Made by a program: the position numbers and the translations under genes. From the NCBI GenBank assembly GCA_013695475.1, contig JACDAJ010000150.1, forward strand, positions 1-50,493: 50,493 nt of DNA, in the 5' to 3' direction. The notes below the pieces were generated by a model, which saw only the letters and a list, made by a program, of their open reading frames with translations, was not told where the DNA came from and did no database searches. The DNA is from Rubrobacter sp. (GTDB taxonomy: Bacteria; Actinomycetota; Rubrobacteria; Rubrobacterales; Rubrobacteraceae). Each line of letters starts with the position of its first letter. Positions within the stretch are counted from its first letter, which is position 1. Below, piece by piece: positions 8,541-17,382 of this stretch.

Positions 8541-8574
8541 AAAGGGCGGTCGCCAACTCGGGCGGCCGTCCTTT
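8541..8574 (+). terminator. intrinsic terminator after rho
   Basis: A 14-bp stem with two G-U pairs (AAAGGGCGGTCGCC, 8541-8554, against GGCGGCCGTCCTTT, 8561-8574) and a 6-nt loop is followed by T-rich sequence. It lies 14 nt past the rho stop and before the rpmE leader. Confidence 0.8.
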
Positions 8575-8625
8575 CCGTCCTTTGTTTCGTGCGTGAATTT
8601 CGGATCGCGCGAGCATCGAAACGTG

Positions 8626-8631
8626 TAAACT
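8626..8631 (+). promoter_or_regulatory. weak -10 candidate for rpmE
   Basis: TAAACT (8626-8631) lies 38 nt upstream of the rpmE ATG, downstream of the rho terminator. No convincing -35 is seen. Confidence 0.25.
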
Positions 8632-8669
8632 TGTAGCCGCTGAAAATCGAAATACCACGGAGGCAAACC

Positions 8670-8924
8670 ATGAAGAAAGACATCCACCCGGATTATCGGC
8701 CGGTCGTTTTCCGCGACGCGAGCGCGGAGTTTTCGATCCTCTCTCGCTCGACGGTCGAGACCGAAAGAACCGTCGAGTGGGAGGACGGGAACACGTACCC
8801 GCTCGTCGAACTCGATATTTCGAGCGCGAGCCATCCGTTTTACACGGGTCGCCAGCGCATCGTGGACACCGGCGGGCGCGTCCAGCGTTTCGAGAACCGC
8901 CGCCGCAAGCGTCAGAATCAATAA
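8670..8924 (+). CDS. rpmE2: 50S ribosomal protein L31, type B
   Basis: L31 bridges the ribosomal subunits at the central protuberance. The 84-residue protein has the type-B signature [39 protein letters not shown] and a basic C-terminus. The CxxC zinc motif of type-A L31 is absent, so the protein does not depend on zinc. CGGAGG lies 7 nt before the ATG. Placement just after rho is common for rpmE in high-GC Gram-positives; here the copy is the zinc-free form. Confidence 0.95.
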   Translation: MKKDIHPDYRPVVFRDASAEFSILSRSTVETERTVEWEDGNTYPLVELDISSASHPFYTGRQRIVDTGGRVQRFENRRRKRQNQ

Positions 8925-8928
8925 AAAT

Positions 8929-9852
8929 ATGAGCGAGCGGCTTCGCGTCGGCGGACAAGCGGTGATGGAGGGGGTGATGATGCGCTCCCCCAATTTCTGG
9001 GGGATGGCCGTCCGAAACCCCGAGGGCGAAATGGAGATTCAAGCCGACCGATTCCGCTCTGTGACCCGGAAAAACAAAGTATTCCGACTCCCGATCATCC
9101 GCGGATTCCTCTCCCTCGGGGAGACGTTGTGGCTCGGGATGAAGCTCCTCACCGAATCCACGAACATCGCGCTCGGGGAGGATGAGGATCTCTCGACGAA
9201 GGAAATAGTCATAACTTTCCTCTTCGCGGCGGTTCTCGGCCTCGGATTGTTTTTGGCGGCCCCCGTCCTCGCGACGAAGGGTATCGGGGCTTTGCTCGGG
9301 AGTGCGATCGAGAACCCGATCCTCTTCAATCTCGTCGAGGGTGTCATCCGCATCGCCATCTTCATCGCGTACATCCTCGCCATAACCGCCATAAGCAAAG
9401 ATATAAAACGCTTCTTCGGCTATCACGGCGCCGAACATAAAGCGATAAAAGTCTACGAAGAGGGGAAGGAACTCGTCCCCGAGAACGCCCATCGGCACGA
9501 CACGATGCATGTCCGGTGCGGCACGAGCTTCGTTTTGTACGTGCTTGTTTTGTCCATCCTCGTGTTCTCGCTCCTCGGGGTGACAGGGTGGTTCCTCATG
9601 GTTGTGAGCCGCGTCGTCGTGATTCCGCTCGTGGCGGGCCTCGCGTTCGAGTTCATCATGTGGAGCGCGAGGAATCAGGAAAGTCCGGTCGTGCAAAAAC
9701 TCGTGTGGCCGGGTTTGCAACTTCAAAAACTGACGACCCGCGAGCCGGACGATGGGATGGTCGAGGTCGCGATGGCTTCCTTGAAAAAGGTACTTTCGCT
9801 CGAAGAAGAGGCGAGGATCAAGGAAGACGGAACAAGCAAGTTGGTGATCTGA
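8929..9852 (+). CDS. DUF1385 family membrane protein
   Basis: The family is found beside prfA in many Firmicutes, Actinobacteria and Thermotogae; its function is not established. The N-terminal signature [15 protein letters not shown], the central [16 protein letters not shown] and [16 protein letters not shown] carry conserved His, Glu and Cys residues consistent with a metal site. Four hydrophobic segments (about 87-108, 122-145, 196-216 and 221-243) predict a polytopic membrane protein of 307 residues. It starts 4 nt after rpmE and its stop lies 2 nt before the prfA start, so rpmE-DUF1385-prfA-prmC is probably one transcript. Confidence 0.85.
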   Translation: MSERLRVGGQAVMEGVMMRSPNFWGMAVRNPEGEMEIQADRFRSVTRKNKVFRLPIIRGFLSLGETLWLGMKLLTESTNIALGEDEDLSTKEIVITFLFAAVLGLGLFLAAPVLATKGIGALLGSAIENPILFNLVEGVIRIAIFIAYILAITAISKDIKRFFGYHGAEHKAIKVYEEGKELVPENAHRHDTMHVRCGTSFVLYVLVLSILVFSLLGVTGWFLMVVSRVVVIPLVAGLAFEFIMWSARNQESPVVQKLVWPGLQLQKLTTREPDDGMVEVAMASLKKVLSLEEEARIKEDGTSKLVI

Positions 9853-9854
9853 GT

Positions 9855-10943
9855 TTGGACGATCAAGTTTTCAAACTCGCGAGGGAAACCCTCTCGCGCT
9901 ACGAGTCTTTGAATAAGGAACTTTCCGACCCGAATATTTATTCCGACCAACGCCACTACGCCGAGGTCGCCAAAGAGCATTCCCGGATGAAGAAGCCCGC
10001 CGAGCTTTCACAAAGTTTCCTCGACGCGATAAAGGAGTCCGAGGACGCGAAGGAACTCGCCCCCGCCGCGGAGTCCGCCGAGGAGCGGGAATTCTTTGCG
10101 GACGAGGCGCGCGCCTCCGAGGAGCGGGCCGACGCCCTCGCCGAGGAGATCCGCGCCGAACTCATAGACCGCGACCCGAACGACGACAAGGATGTCATCG
10201 TCGAGATCCGCGCCGGTACGGGCGGCGACGAGGCCGCCCTTTTCGCCGGGGAACTCGAGGAAATGTACTCCCGATACGCCGACCGCCTCGGTTTCAAACA
10301 CAATATTTTGTCGTCGAGTCCGGCGGAAGTCGGGGGGTATAAAGAGGTCGTACTCGAGATCGAGGGTGACCGGGCGTTCTCTTTTTATAAGCACGAAGGC
10401 GGAACACACCGCGTACAACGAGTCCCGAAGACGGAGTCGCAAGGACGCATCCATACCTCCACCGCGACCGTCGCGGTTTTGCCGGAGGCGGAGGAAGTGG
10501 AAATTGATGTCGCGCAGAACGACCTCGAAATTGACGTGTATCGTTCGAGCGGGCCGGGTGGGCAAAGCGTGAACACGACGGACTCGGCGGTGAGGATCAC
10601 CCACAAGCCGACCGGACTCGTCGTTACTTGCCAGAACGAGAAGTCGCAGCTTCAGAACAAGGAGCAGGCGATGCGGATACTCCGTTCGCGTCTCCTCGAA
10701 CGGGAGATGCAAGAACGGGCGCAGGAAGAGGGGGCGATGCGTCTCGCGCAGGTCGGCTCGGGGGATCGCTCGGCCAAAATCCGGACGTACAATTTCCCGC
10801 AAGGTCGCATCACCGACCACCGGGTGAACCTCACGAGCCACAACATCGAGGCGACGCTCGGCGGCGACCTCGAAGAGTTCACGAACGCTCTGTCAGCGCA
10901 GGAGCGGGCCGATAAACTCGCCGGGGCGGGGAGCCGGAAATAG
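9855..10943 (+). CDS. prfA: peptide chain release factor 1
   Basis: RF1 recognises UAA and UAG and triggers peptide release. The 362-residue length is normal if TTG 9855 is the start, which places the initiator right after the upstream TGA (9850-9852). The RF1 codon-recognition motif is PKT in [14 protein letters not shown], and the catalytic GGQ is in [14 protein letters not shown], whose Gln is the substrate of the methyltransferase encoded next. The C-terminal INFPQxRITDHR-type segment is present ([14 protein letters not shown]). An RF2 gene also exists in this window at 44.4 kb. Confidence 0.95.
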   Translation: MDDQVFKLARETLSRYESLNKELSDPNIYSDQRHYAEVAKEHSRMKKPAELSQSFLDAIKESEDAKELAPAAESAEEREFFADEARASEERADALAEEIRAELIDRDPNDDKDVIVEIRAGTGGDEAALFAGELEEMYSRYADRLGFKHNILSSSPAEVGGYKEVVLEIEGDRAFSFYKHEGGTHRVQRVPKTESQGRIHTSTATVAVLPEAEEVEIDVAQNDLEIDVYRSSGPGGQSVNTTDSAVRITHKPTGLVVTCQNEKSQLQNKEQAMRILRSRLLEREMQERAQEEGAMRLAQVGSGDRSAKIRTYNFPQGRITDHRVNLTSHNIEATLGGDLEEFTNALSAQERADKLAGAGSRK

Positions 10944-10947
10944 CCGA

Positions 10948-12024
10948 GTGGCGAGTCGGGACGCGCCGGGCGGCTCCCGGATGAAGCCCCTCCCGAACCG
11001 AAGCACACCCCGCATACGCGCCTCTCTCGCCGTCCGCGAAGCCGCCGAGGAACTCGCCGACTCGGGCGTTCCCGAGCCGGAGGCATCCGCCGAAATACTC
11101 CTCTCGGAACTCCTCGGAATACGGCGGGGCGAACTCGCTTTCCACGATGTTTCGGCGGAGAACCTCCGTATTTATTCCTCGCATATTTCTCGCCGTAAAG
11201 AGCGCGAACCCGTGCAAAGAATCCTCGGGTATGCGTACTTTCGGAACTTGAAATTGTTTTTGCGAAACCCCGATCCCGAATCCGGAAGCGGCTCTCGAAT
11301 CGCGCCCACGGCGGCGCCGGAAGCGAGCGAGGATGAAGTATCGCCGCTTCGGAAATCCGCCGCGAGCCGGGAAGGGGCGACTCACCTCGATACGGAACCT
11401 CGGCTCGTTTTCACGGGTTTGGCGGGGAGCGAGGCTTCCACCCTCATTCCGCGTTCCGACACTGAAAGCGTCGTCGAGGCCGCGCTCGGACGGATGGACG
11501 AGCGCGGGTATCCGTGCCGCGTTCTCGACATCGGGACGGGTTCGGGTGCCATCGCGATTTCCATCGCACAGGAAAGGCCGAGGTGCGAGGTTCATGCCTC
11601 GGACGTGAGCGAGGCCGCTCTCCGGGTGGCGAAGCGGAACGCCGAGGAGAACGGAGTGAAGGTCGAGTTCCATCTCTCGGACATCGTCGGGGGTCTCGAA
11701 AACCTCGCCGGGAGCTTCGATCTCCTCGTCTCGAATCCGCCGTATATAAAGAGCGGCGACATCCCGAACCTCGAACCGGAAGTCCGCGACCACGACCCCA
11801 TATCCGCGCTCGACGGCGGCCCGGACGGTCTCGATTTTTACCGCCGCATCTTCGCCGAAACTCCGCCATTGTTGAAAAAAGGCGCGGATGTCGTACTCGA
11901 AGTCGGCGACGGGCAGTCCGAAGCCGTCCTCGAACTCGGGCGCTCGGCGGGTTTCACGCCGATCGGGGTTTGCGACGACCTCGCCGGGACACCGCGAGTT
12001 GTTTTATCGAGGTGGGACGGGTGA
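10948..12024 (+). CDS. prmC: release factor glutamine methyltransferase PrmC with a large insertion
   Basis: PrmC uses SAM to methylate the Gln of the release-factor GGQ motif. The N-terminal five-helix domain (about 25-100) and Rossmann methyltransferase (166-358) are present: LIPRSDTE (166-173), DIGTGSGAIAI (194-204) and catalytic NPPY (263-266). Between FRNLKLFLRN and TLIPR, where the family normally has about a dozen residues (the xPGVLIPR hinge), there are roughly 58 extra residues (about 106-164) rich in Ser, Pro, Glu and Arg. The frame is intact, so the protein may still work. The start is GTG 10948 or ATG 10981; neither has a good ribosome-binding site. Confidence 0.9.
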   Translation: MASRDAPGGSRMKPLPNRSTPRIRASLAVREAAEELADSGVPEPEASAEILLSELLGIRRGELAFHDVSAENLRIYSSHISRRKEREPVQRILGYAYFRNLKLFLRNPDPESGSGSRIAPTAAPEASEDEVSPLRKSAASREGATHLDTEPRLVFTGLAGSEASTLIPRSDTESVVEAALGRMDERGYPCRVLDIGTGSGAIAISIAQERPRCEVHASDVSEAALRVAKRNAEENGVKVEFHLSDIVGGLENLAGSFDLLVSNPPYIKSGDIPNLEPEVRDHDPISALDGGPDGLDFYRRIFAETPPLLKKGADVVLEVGDGQSEAVLELGRSAGFTPIGVCDDLAGTPRVVLSRWDG

Positions 12025-12035
12025 AGGAGATGAGT

Positions 12036-12067
12036 GGAGGGCGGGAAATCCCCGTTGTCCGCCCTCC
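12036..12067 (+). terminator. stem-loop downstream of prmC
   Basis: A perfect 9-bp stem, GGAGGGCGG (12036-12044) and CCGCCCTCC (12059-12067), starts 12 nt after the prmC stop. There is no T-run, so termination is plausible but unproven. Confidence 0.5.
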
Positions 12068-12162
12068 GGAGCGACGCGAGGGGGCGGGCGTTCTCGGCTC
12101 CGATCCCGCGCGAAGTCATCCTATGAATGGAGGCGAAGGGAAGCGGAACGATGCGGCTGTCG

Positions 12163-12191
12163 CGAGAACGGGAGTTCTCTCGCCGTTCTCG
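12163..12191. repeat. inverted repeat in prmC-tsaC spacer
   Basis: CGAGAACGG (12163-12171) pairs perfectly with CCGTTCTCG (12183-12191) across an 11-nt loop. It could be an RNA hairpin in the tsaC leader or a remnant of an intergenic palindromic element. Confidence 0.5.
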
Positions 12192-12351
12192 AACGCTCTG
12201 GCCGGCGTTTGTGAGGCGGCTCCGGGGAGAAGCGTCTTTCCTTCATGGCTTTCGGAGGCATGGAACTTCGGCGCGAAAGTCGAAGATGGCGTGGAGATTT
12301 TTCATATGCCTCGTTGCCACATACGCCCGCTCGCATCGTGGGACGCATGAC

Positions 12352-12921
12352 ATGAAAACCGTCTCCCCACAAAAAGCGGCGGAGGTCGTCCGAGAAGGCG
12401 GCGTCGCACTCGTCCCGACCGAGACGGTCGTCGGCCTCGTGTGCGCGGAGGCGGGGCTTCCGAAAGCGCGGAAAATAAAAGGCCGCGACGCCGACAAACC
12501 CATCGCCCTCCTTTGCCGAAACTCCGGCGAGGCGTTCGGCTTCGCCGGGGAAACACCGCCCCTCGCCGCCAAACTCGCGGAGGAATATTGGCCCGGTCCA
12601 TTGACGCTCGTTTTGTCGGCGAAGGACGGCGGCTCCGTCGGAGTCCGCGTTCCCGAGGGGGCGGTTCGGGAGGTTCTCGAAGCATATGGCGGGCCTTTGT
12701 ACGGGACGAGCGCGAATTTGTCGGGGGAGAATGCGCCGGAGTCCCTCGAAAGTGTGGATGCTCGAATAATCGAGGCGGTGGATGTGGTCGTCGGGGGGGA
12801 AGTCGGGAATGGGGTCGCGTCGGCGGTCGTGGATCTCTCGAAAAACGAACCGCGGCTCCTTCGTCCGGGCGGCTCCCTCACCGAAGCGAGGCTTCGTGGG
12901 ATGGCGTCGGAGATCGGGTGA
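12352..12921 (+). CDS. tsaC: L-threonylcarbamoyladenylate synthase (Sua5/YrdC/YwlC family)
   Basis: The enzyme makes threonylcarbamoyl-AMP from Thr, bicarbonate and ATP for the t6A37 modification of ANN-decoding tRNAs. The 189-residue, single-domain form contains the nucleotide-binding start PTETVVGLVC (22-31), the KxR motif in KARKIKGRDADKPI, EYWPGPLTLVL, and GTSANLSG near residue 118. It lacks the C-terminal Sua5 domain, as expected for TsaC-type proteins. ATG 12352 follows no clear ribosome-binding site but starts exactly where homology begins; the frame extends upstream without similarity. Confidence 0.93.
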   Translation: MKTVSPQKAAEVVREGGVALVPTETVVGLVCAEAGLPKARKIKGRDADKPIALLCRNSGEAFGFAGETPPLAAKLAEEYWPGPLTLVLSAKDGGSVGVRVPEGAVREVLEAYGGPLYGTSANLSGENAPESLESVDARIIEAVDVVVGGEVGNGVASAVVDLSKNEPRLLRPGGSLTEARLRGMASEIG

Positions 12922-13113
12922 CGCCGCCGGGCGTGGTCGGAAAGCCTCCCATTTGACGCGCCTCCCGTATTCGTGGATGCGTTCCACCGGGGCGTATCCG
13001 CTCGACGAGACGCCTTCCGGACGCGAAGCTCCCCGCCGCCGGAAGACGAACCGCCGATCCATGTTTGCGGAGCCGCGGATGGGCGTTCGCTCCGCGGAAA
13101 AGCGGATGGATGA

Positions 13114-13141
13114 AGGAGTCGGAGAGAAAAACACGACTCCT
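13114..13141 (+). terminator. stem-loop downstream of tsaC
   Basis: AGGAGTCG (13114-13121) pairs with CGACTCCT (13134-13141), an 8-bp stem with an A-rich 12-nt loop. The sequence after it is pyrimidine-rich but not a T-run. It lies between tsaC and the glyA promoter. Confidence 0.45.
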
Positions 13142-13226
13142 CCGTTCCTCCACTTCTCCCCGGCGAAGCCGGGAGCGGAGCGACCGATTCAGCGGACTCC
13201 GCGCCGTCCATGTTTGGCATGGGAAC

Positions 13227-13255
13227 CTGACGGCTCATAGTTCACTCGCTATACT
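13227..13255 (+). promoter_or_regulatory. promoter of glyA
   Basis: CTGACG (13227-13232) and TATACT (13250-13255) are separated by 17 nt, a good sigma70-type promoter. Transcription would start near 13262. Confidence 0.65.
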
Positions 13256-13338
13256 TTCGAGCGTATCGCGAAGGGTAAAGTTTCATGGAGGAAAGTTCCA
13301 AAGTCCGGCGCAAACCCCACACGAGCGGAGGTACACAG

Positions 13339-14562
13339 GTGATCGGCCCTTATACGGAAGTCATTGACTCGGATGTCCAAAACGCACTCGATGGCGAACT
13401 CGACCGCCAACGAAACACCATCGAACTCATCGCGAGCGAGAACTTCACATCGCCCGCCATCCTCGCCGCGCAAGGTTCCGTCCTCACAAACAAATACGCC
13501 GAGGGATACCCCGCCAAGCGTTATTACGGCGGATGCGAGCAAGTTGACAAAGTCGAGGTTCTCGCCATAGACCGGGCGAAGGAACTCTTCGGCGCGGAGG
13601 CCGCGAACGTCCAGCCGCACTCCGGGAGCCAGGCGAATGAGGCCGCATACGCCGCCCTCATCGAGCCGGGCGACAAAGTCCTCTCAATGGATCTCGCCCA
13701 CGGCGGACATTTGACGCACGGAATGAAAATTAACTTCTCCGGGCGCACGTACGACTTCTCCCACTACGGTGTCGGCTCGGACGGCTTCATTGACTATGAC
13801 GAAGTGCGGGAGATCGCCGTGCGTGAGCGTCCGAAGATGATCCTCGCGGGCGCCTCCGCGTATCCGCGCATCATCCACTTCGACCGCTTCCGGGAGATCG
13901 CCGACGAGGTCGGGGCGTTGTTCCTCACGGACATGGCCCATGTCGCGGGACTCGTCGCGGCGGATGTGCATCCCTCGCCGATCCCGTATTGCGAGATCGT
14001 GACGACGACGACGCATAAAACATTGCGCGGCCCCCGAGGAGGCATGATCCTCGCCCGCGAAGAGTTCGCCAAGAAAGTGAACAGCCGCGTGTTCCCCGGC
14101 ATGCAAGGCGGCCCGCTCATGCACGCCATCGCCGGGAAGGCCATATGCTTCGGCGAAGCCCTTCAGCCGGATTTCAAAGAATACGCCGCGAAAATAGTCG
14201 AGAACTCGAAGGCGATGGCGGACGGTCTCCTCGAAGGCGGCATAAACCTCGTCTCCGGCGGCACGGACAATCACCTCATTCTCGTTGACCTCCGTGACGC
14301 CGACACGAACGGCAAGGAACTCGAAGAGAAGCTCGAAGCCGTCGGCGTCACATGCAATAAAAACATGGTCCCCAACGACCCCGAATCCCCGACCATAACG
14401 AGCGGCGTCCGCCTCGGCACCGCCGCGATGACGACGCGCGGCATGGGAACCGACGAGATGCGCGAGATAGCCGAAGTCATAGTCAAAGCCGCCCGAGGCG
14501 AAACCGACGGCCTCCGCGCCCGAGTCTCGAACCTCACGGAAACCTTTCCGCTCTATGGCTGA
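13339..14562 (+). CDS. glyA: serine hydroxymethyltransferase
   Basis: This PLP enzyme interconverts serine and glycine and supplies one-carbon units to folate. The 407-residue protein has [15 protein letters not shown] (about 32-46), the substrate and PLP-binding YGGCEQVD and SGSQANEA segments, and [14 protein letters not shown], whose Lys forms the PLP aldimine. GTG 13339 is preferred because GCGGAGG lies 7 nt upstream and the protein then begins where the family does. An in-frame ATG at 13285 would add 18 residues but lacks a ribosome-binding site. The 3' end overlaps upp by 8 nt, suggesting a glyA-upp-dCMP deaminase operon. Confidence 0.95.
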   Translation: MIGPYTEVIDSDVQNALDGELDRQRNTIELIASENFTSPAILAAQGSVLTNKYAEGYPAKRYYGGCEQVDKVEVLAIDRAKELFGAEAANVQPHSGSQANEAAYAALIEPGDKVLSMDLAHGGHLTHGMKINFSGRTYDFSHYGVGSDGFIDYDEVREIAVRERPKMILAGASAYPRIIHFDRFREIADEVGALFLTDMAHVAGLVAADVHPSPIPYCEIVTTTTHKTLRGPRGGMILAREEFAKKVNSRVFPGMQGGPLMHAIAGKAICFGEALQPDFKEYAAKIVENSKAMADGLLEGGINLVSGGTDNHLILVDLRDADTNGKELEEKLEAVGVTCNKNMVPNDPESPTITSGVRLGTAAMTTRGMGTDEMREIAEVIVKAARGETDGLRARVSNLTETFPLYG

Positions 14563-15190
14563 CATCCCGAACTTCCACCTCGTGGACGACCCTTTGAGTC
14601 GCCACAAACTCGCCGTCCTCCGCGACGAAAGAACTCCCACGCCGGAGTTCCGGCAGGCGATGAAAGAGCTTTCTCTCCTCATGGTCGCCGAGGCGACGCA
14701 CGTCATGCCGACGAAGCACACCGAGATAAATACCCCTCTCGAACCCACCGAGGTCGAGGAGATTTCGGGGCCGGTGTGCCTCGTCCCCGTGCTCCGGGCC
14801 GGACTCGGGATGCTCGACGGCGCATTGGCGCTTCTCCCGAAAGCGACCGTCGGGTTCATGGGCTTGTTTCGAGATGAAGAAACCGCGCAGCCCGTCGAAT
14901 ACTATGTGAACCTTCCGAGGAACCTCGAAGATTATCTCGTCCTCGTACTCGACCCGATGCTCGCGACCGGGGGAAGCCTCTCGGCGACGCTCTTCAAATT
15001 GAAGGAGGAGGGTGCGACGTGGGTATCGTGCCTCCACGCCGTCTCGGCGGTTCCGGGGGTCGAGCGGGTGTGCGCCGAGCATCCCGATGTGAATTTCTAT
15101 TCCGCCGCGCTCGACCCGGAGCTCGACGAGAACGCCTTCATCGTGCCGGGCCTCGGCGACGCGGGGGACAGGCTTTATGGAACCCTTTGA
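14555..15190 (+). CDS. upp: uracil phosphoribosyltransferase
   Basis: Salvages uracil to UMP with PRPP. The 211-residue length is standard. It shows the N-terminal HPLxxHKL-like [25 protein letters not shown] (about 79-90), the PRPP-binding loop DPMLATGGS (about 131-139), and the uracil-binding C-terminal [13 protein letters not shown]. It overlaps glyA upstream and the deaminase downstream, a tight operon linking one-carbon and pyrimidine metabolism. Confidence 0.96.
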   Translation: MADIPNFHLVDDPLSRHKLAVLRDERTPTPEFRQAMKELSLLMVAEATHVMPTKHTEINTPLEPTEVEEISGPVCLVPVLRAGLGMLDGALALLPKATVGFMGLFRDEETAQPVEYYVNLPRNLEDYLVLVLDPMLATGGSLSATLFKLKEEGATWVSCLHAVSAVPGVERVCAEHPDVNFYSAALDPELDENAFIVPGLGDAGDRLYGTL

Positions 15191-15674
15191 GGACGAGTCC
15201 ATAGACACGACCCGCGAGCACGAGCAATTGCGCCGTGTCCGTCCTTCGTGGGACGAGTATTTCATGCGGATCGCGCACGAGGTCGCCACCCGCTCGACGT
15301 GTCCGCGCCTCGCCGTCGGAGCGGTCGTCGTCCGGGACAAGCGCATATTGACGACGGGATACAACGGGAGTCCCGCCGGGATGCCGCACTGCGAGGACGT
15401 CGGGTGCCTCATCCGGATCGTGGACGGGCGGGAGAGTTGCCAAAGGACGCTCCACGCCGAGCAGAATGCGCTCATTCAGGCGGCGTATCATGGGGTTTCC
15501 GTTCGGGGGTCGTCCATATATTGCACGCATCAGCCGTGTCTCATGTGTACGAAGATGATCATGAACGCCGGGATCGAGGAAGTGTATTTCGCCGGAGGAT
15601 ACCCCGATCCGCTCGCCGTCGAGTTCGCCGAGGAGGGCGGGCTTTCGATGGTTCGTTTCGCGCCCGGCGAGTGA
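15177..15674 (+). CDS. dCMP deaminase (ComEB-like)
   Basis: A zinc-dependent cytidine/deoxycytidylate deaminase family protein of 165 residues, expected to convert dCMP to dUMP for thymidylate synthesis. The zinc site is HAE at 93-95 (TLHAEQNAL) and PCLMC at 120-124. The upstream GYNGSPAGMPHCED and the extra Cys and His residues (HCEDVGCL) match the dCMP deaminase/ComEB subgroup rather than cytidine or tRNA-adenosine deaminases. The start overlaps the end of upp by 14 nt. Confidence 0.9.
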   Translation: MEPFEDESIDTTREHEQLRRVRPSWDEYFMRIAHEVATRSTCPRLAVGAVVVRDKRILTTGYNGSPAGMPHCEDVGCLIRIVDGRESCQRTLHAEQNALIQAAYHGVSVRGSSIYCTHQPCLMCTKMIMNAGIEEVYFAGGYPDPLAVEFAEEGGLSMVRFAPGE

Positions 15675-15702
15675 AAGGGGACGCGCTGCGTCGGCCTCGC
15701 CG

Positions 15703-16098
15703 TCAGCCAGCGACGGCTTTCGCGACCGTGAGGCTGTCTTCGTATACGTGGTAGCGTGTGATCTCACCCTTCTCGGAGACGGTGAGATGGAGGGCGAACG
15801 GGGTCGTGAACGCCTCTCCGTTCGATTTCAAACGTTGACTCACGCTTCCCGTCACCATCGCGTCCCACCCGTCAATGAGGAGTCCCGACACCGCCGCCGA
15901 CCTTTCTTCCGGCACGAAGGCACCGTCCGTCTCGGCGAAGAAATCCGCCATGTCCTCACGGGTGCTTCGAGGCTTTATCCACGGTGCGTCTCCCGCGCAC
16001 GAGAAGTCCACTTTCGGAGCGAAGAGTTCGGCGGTATATTCGGGGTTTCCGTCGGCCATTCTTCTCAATAATTTCTCGAAGATTTCGCGGGTTTCCAT
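15703..16098 (-). CDS. NTF2-like / SnoaL-like protein
   Basis: The 131-residue product fits the NTF2-like cone fold used by ketosteroid isomerase, SnoaL cyclases and many stress-related proteins: METREIFEKLLRRMADGN, AELFAPKVDFSCAGD, the mid-region MADFFAE, and a C-terminal EKGEITRYHVYEDSL. No specific enzyme can be assigned. ATG at 16098 has AAAGGAG 6 nt upstream; this fixes the start, although the frame is open further upstream. It is convergent with the deaminase gene and divergent from the HTH regulator, which probably controls it. Confidence 0.7.
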   Translation of the reverse strand: METREIFEKLLRRMADGNPEYTAELFAPKVDFSCAGDAPWIKPRSTREDMADFFAETDGAFVPEERSAAVSGLLIDGWDAMVTGSVSQRLKSNGEAFTTPFALHLTVSEKGEITRYHVYEDSLTVAKAVAG

Positions 16099-16159
16099 CC
16101 GAATCTCCTTTCGACGGTTTCTTTCCCGGTCATGGTTCCATCGGCGGGGACTCTTTTCG

Positions 16160-16204
16160 ATTACCTCGCGGGTAATGGAGTTCGTCGTGACATGAATGTA
16201 CATT
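16160..16204. promoter_or_regulatory. candidate operators between the NTF2-like gene and the HTH regulator
   Basis: Two perfect palindromes sit in the divergent intergenic region: ATTACC-TCGCG-GGTAAT (16160-16176) and AATGTACATT (16195-16204, 6 nt before the regulator ATG). Dimeric HTH regulators bind such sites, so autoregulation and control of the neighbour is a reasonable inference. Confidence 0.5.
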
Positions 16205-16210
16205 TCCGGT

Positions 16211-17011
16211 ATGGACGAGGCGACGAAAACGATGACGAGCCGTCGGAGGCCGGTCGGCGAACTCCTCCGGCGGTGGCGGGGGCTTCGGCGGATGAGCCAG
16301 TTCGGCCTCGCCCTCGAAGCGGGCGTCTCCTCGCGGCATGTGAGTTTCGTCGAGAACGGGAAGTCCGAGCCGAGCCGGGATATGGTTCTCCGTCTCGCCG
16401 AGAGCCTCGACCTTCCGCTTCGCGAGCGGAACGATCTCCTTCTCGCCGCCGGATACGCGCCAGTTTATTCGGAAGCGAACTTCGATTCGCCGGAGATGTC
16501 CTCCGTGCGTGGGGCGGTTCGGAAGGTTCTCGCCGGACACGAGCCGTATCCGGCGGTCGTCGTGGATCGCATATGGAACCTCGTGGATATGAACGAGGGG
16601 GCGTCGTTGTTCGTCGCCGAGGTCTCGCCGGAGCTTCTCGAACCCCCGGCGAACGTGCTTCGCATAAGCCTCCATCCGGATGGGATGGCGAGCTGTATTT
16701 TGAACCTCGGCGAGTGGCGGGCGCATATTCTCGGACGGCTCCGGCGGCAAGTTTACGTCTCCGACAACCCCGCGCTCGCGTCGCTTTTGAACGAGCTTCG
16801 CGAGTATCCGGGCGGCGAGGTGGAGGATGGCGTTCCCGGCGACGGCATCGTCGTGCCGCTTCGCATCGTCCATGCGGGGCATGAGCTTTCATTCTTCGGG
16901 ACGGTGGCGACGTTCGGGACGCCGCTCGACGTGACGGTCGCCGAACTCGCCATCGAGTCGTTCTTCCCCGCCGACAAGGGTACGGCTATGTTTCTTCGGG
17001 GGGGTGGGTGA
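16211..17011 (+). CDS. XRE-family HTH regulator with MmyB-like ligand-binding domain
   Basis: The N-terminal helix-turn-helix (about residues 14-70) reads VGELLRRWRGLRRMSQFGLA, then EAGVSSRHVSFVENGKSEPS, a typical XRE core. The remaining 190 residues contain RNDLLLAAGYAP, the VVDRIWNLVDMN strand, and later SLHPDGMAS and HAGHELSFFGTVATFGTP. These match the MmyB-like PAS-related ligand-binding domain of actinobacterial regulators. The ligand is unknown; some relatives bind fatty acids. ATG 16211 is favoured over one 15 nt upstream because the earlier one lies inside a palindrome. Target genes are inferred to be itself and the divergent NTF2-like gene. Confidence 0.85.
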   Translation: MDEATKTMTSRRRPVGELLRRWRGLRRMSQFGLALEAGVSSRHVSFVENGKSEPSRDMVLRLAESLDLPLRERNDLLLAAGYAPVYSEANFDSPEMSSVRGAVRKVLAGHEPYPAVVVDRIWNLVDMNEGASLFVAEVSPELLEPPANVLRISLHPDGMASCILNLGEWRAHILGRLRRQVYVSDNPALASLLNELREYPGGEVEDGVPGDGIVVPLRIVHAGHELSFFGTVATFGTPLDVTVAELAIESFFPADKGTAMFLRGGG

Positions 17012-17142
17012 AGTGGTGGCGAGGATGATGGGGGTCGGAGCATTCCATCGGTGCGGCTTCGATCCACGCGCGCTTCGCCACGGTGAGCGACGGCGTGCTT
17101 TTCACGCGCTTGAAACTGCATGCAACAGTTTGGAATGTGGGG

Positions 17143-17157
17143 TATTATTCACTCGTG
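17143..17157 (+). promoter_or_regulatory. -10 element giving leaderless atpZ transcript
   Basis: TATTAT at 17143-17148 would place +1 at 17155, exactly the GTG of atpZ, and no Shine-Dalgarno precedes that codon. The -35 region is weak (TGCAAC at 17121-17126, 16-nt spacing). This would be the main promoter of the atp operon. Confidence 0.5.
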
Positions 17158-17382
17158 ATAAGTACCGAGGTTCGCGGGAGAAACTTGAACGGCAGTTATA
17201 CGCGCTTCGCCGGATTGGGGTTTACGTTCATGATCCTGATCGGCGCATTCACGCTTGGCGGATACGGTCTCGACCGTCTCCTCGGCACGGTTCCTTTGTT
17301 CGTGCTTCTCGGGATGGTCGTCGGGTTCGCGGGGGCGCTTTATTATTTGTTCGTCAAGATGAAGGAGTTGGGTGGAGGTTGA
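17155..17382 (+). CDS. atpZ: AtpZ/AtpI-type F0F1 ATP synthase accessory protein
   Basis: A 75-residue protein with two transmembrane helices (about 17-38 and 46-66): FAGLGFTFMILIGAFTLGGYGLDRLLG, with the family's conserved GxxLD, then LFVLLGMVVGFAGALYYL. AtpZ proteins precede atpI in many operons and are implicated in c-ring assembly or Mg/Ca transport; the exact role is unsettled. GTG 17155 fits the domain start and the leaderless promoter. The stop overlaps the atpI TTG start as TTGA. Confidence 0.8.
   Translation: MISTEVRGRNLNGSYTRFAGLGFTFMILIGAFTLGGYGLDRLLGTVPLFVLLGMVVGFAGALYYLFVKMKELGGG

Larger units (their letters stand above)
12025..12351. other. intergenic region between prmC and tsaC
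   Basis: This 327-nt region has no convincing gene. It contains two clear stem-loops (12036-12067 and 12163-12191), listed separately, and otherwise GC-rich purine-biased sequence. Confidence 0.6.
12922..13338. other. intergenic and leader region between tsaC and glyA
   Basis: This 417-nt stretch lacks a convincing gene. It holds a stem-loop (13114-13141), the glyA promoter (13227-13255), and a leader of about 75 nt with an in-frame ATG at 13285 that has no ribosome-binding site. Confidence 0.6.
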
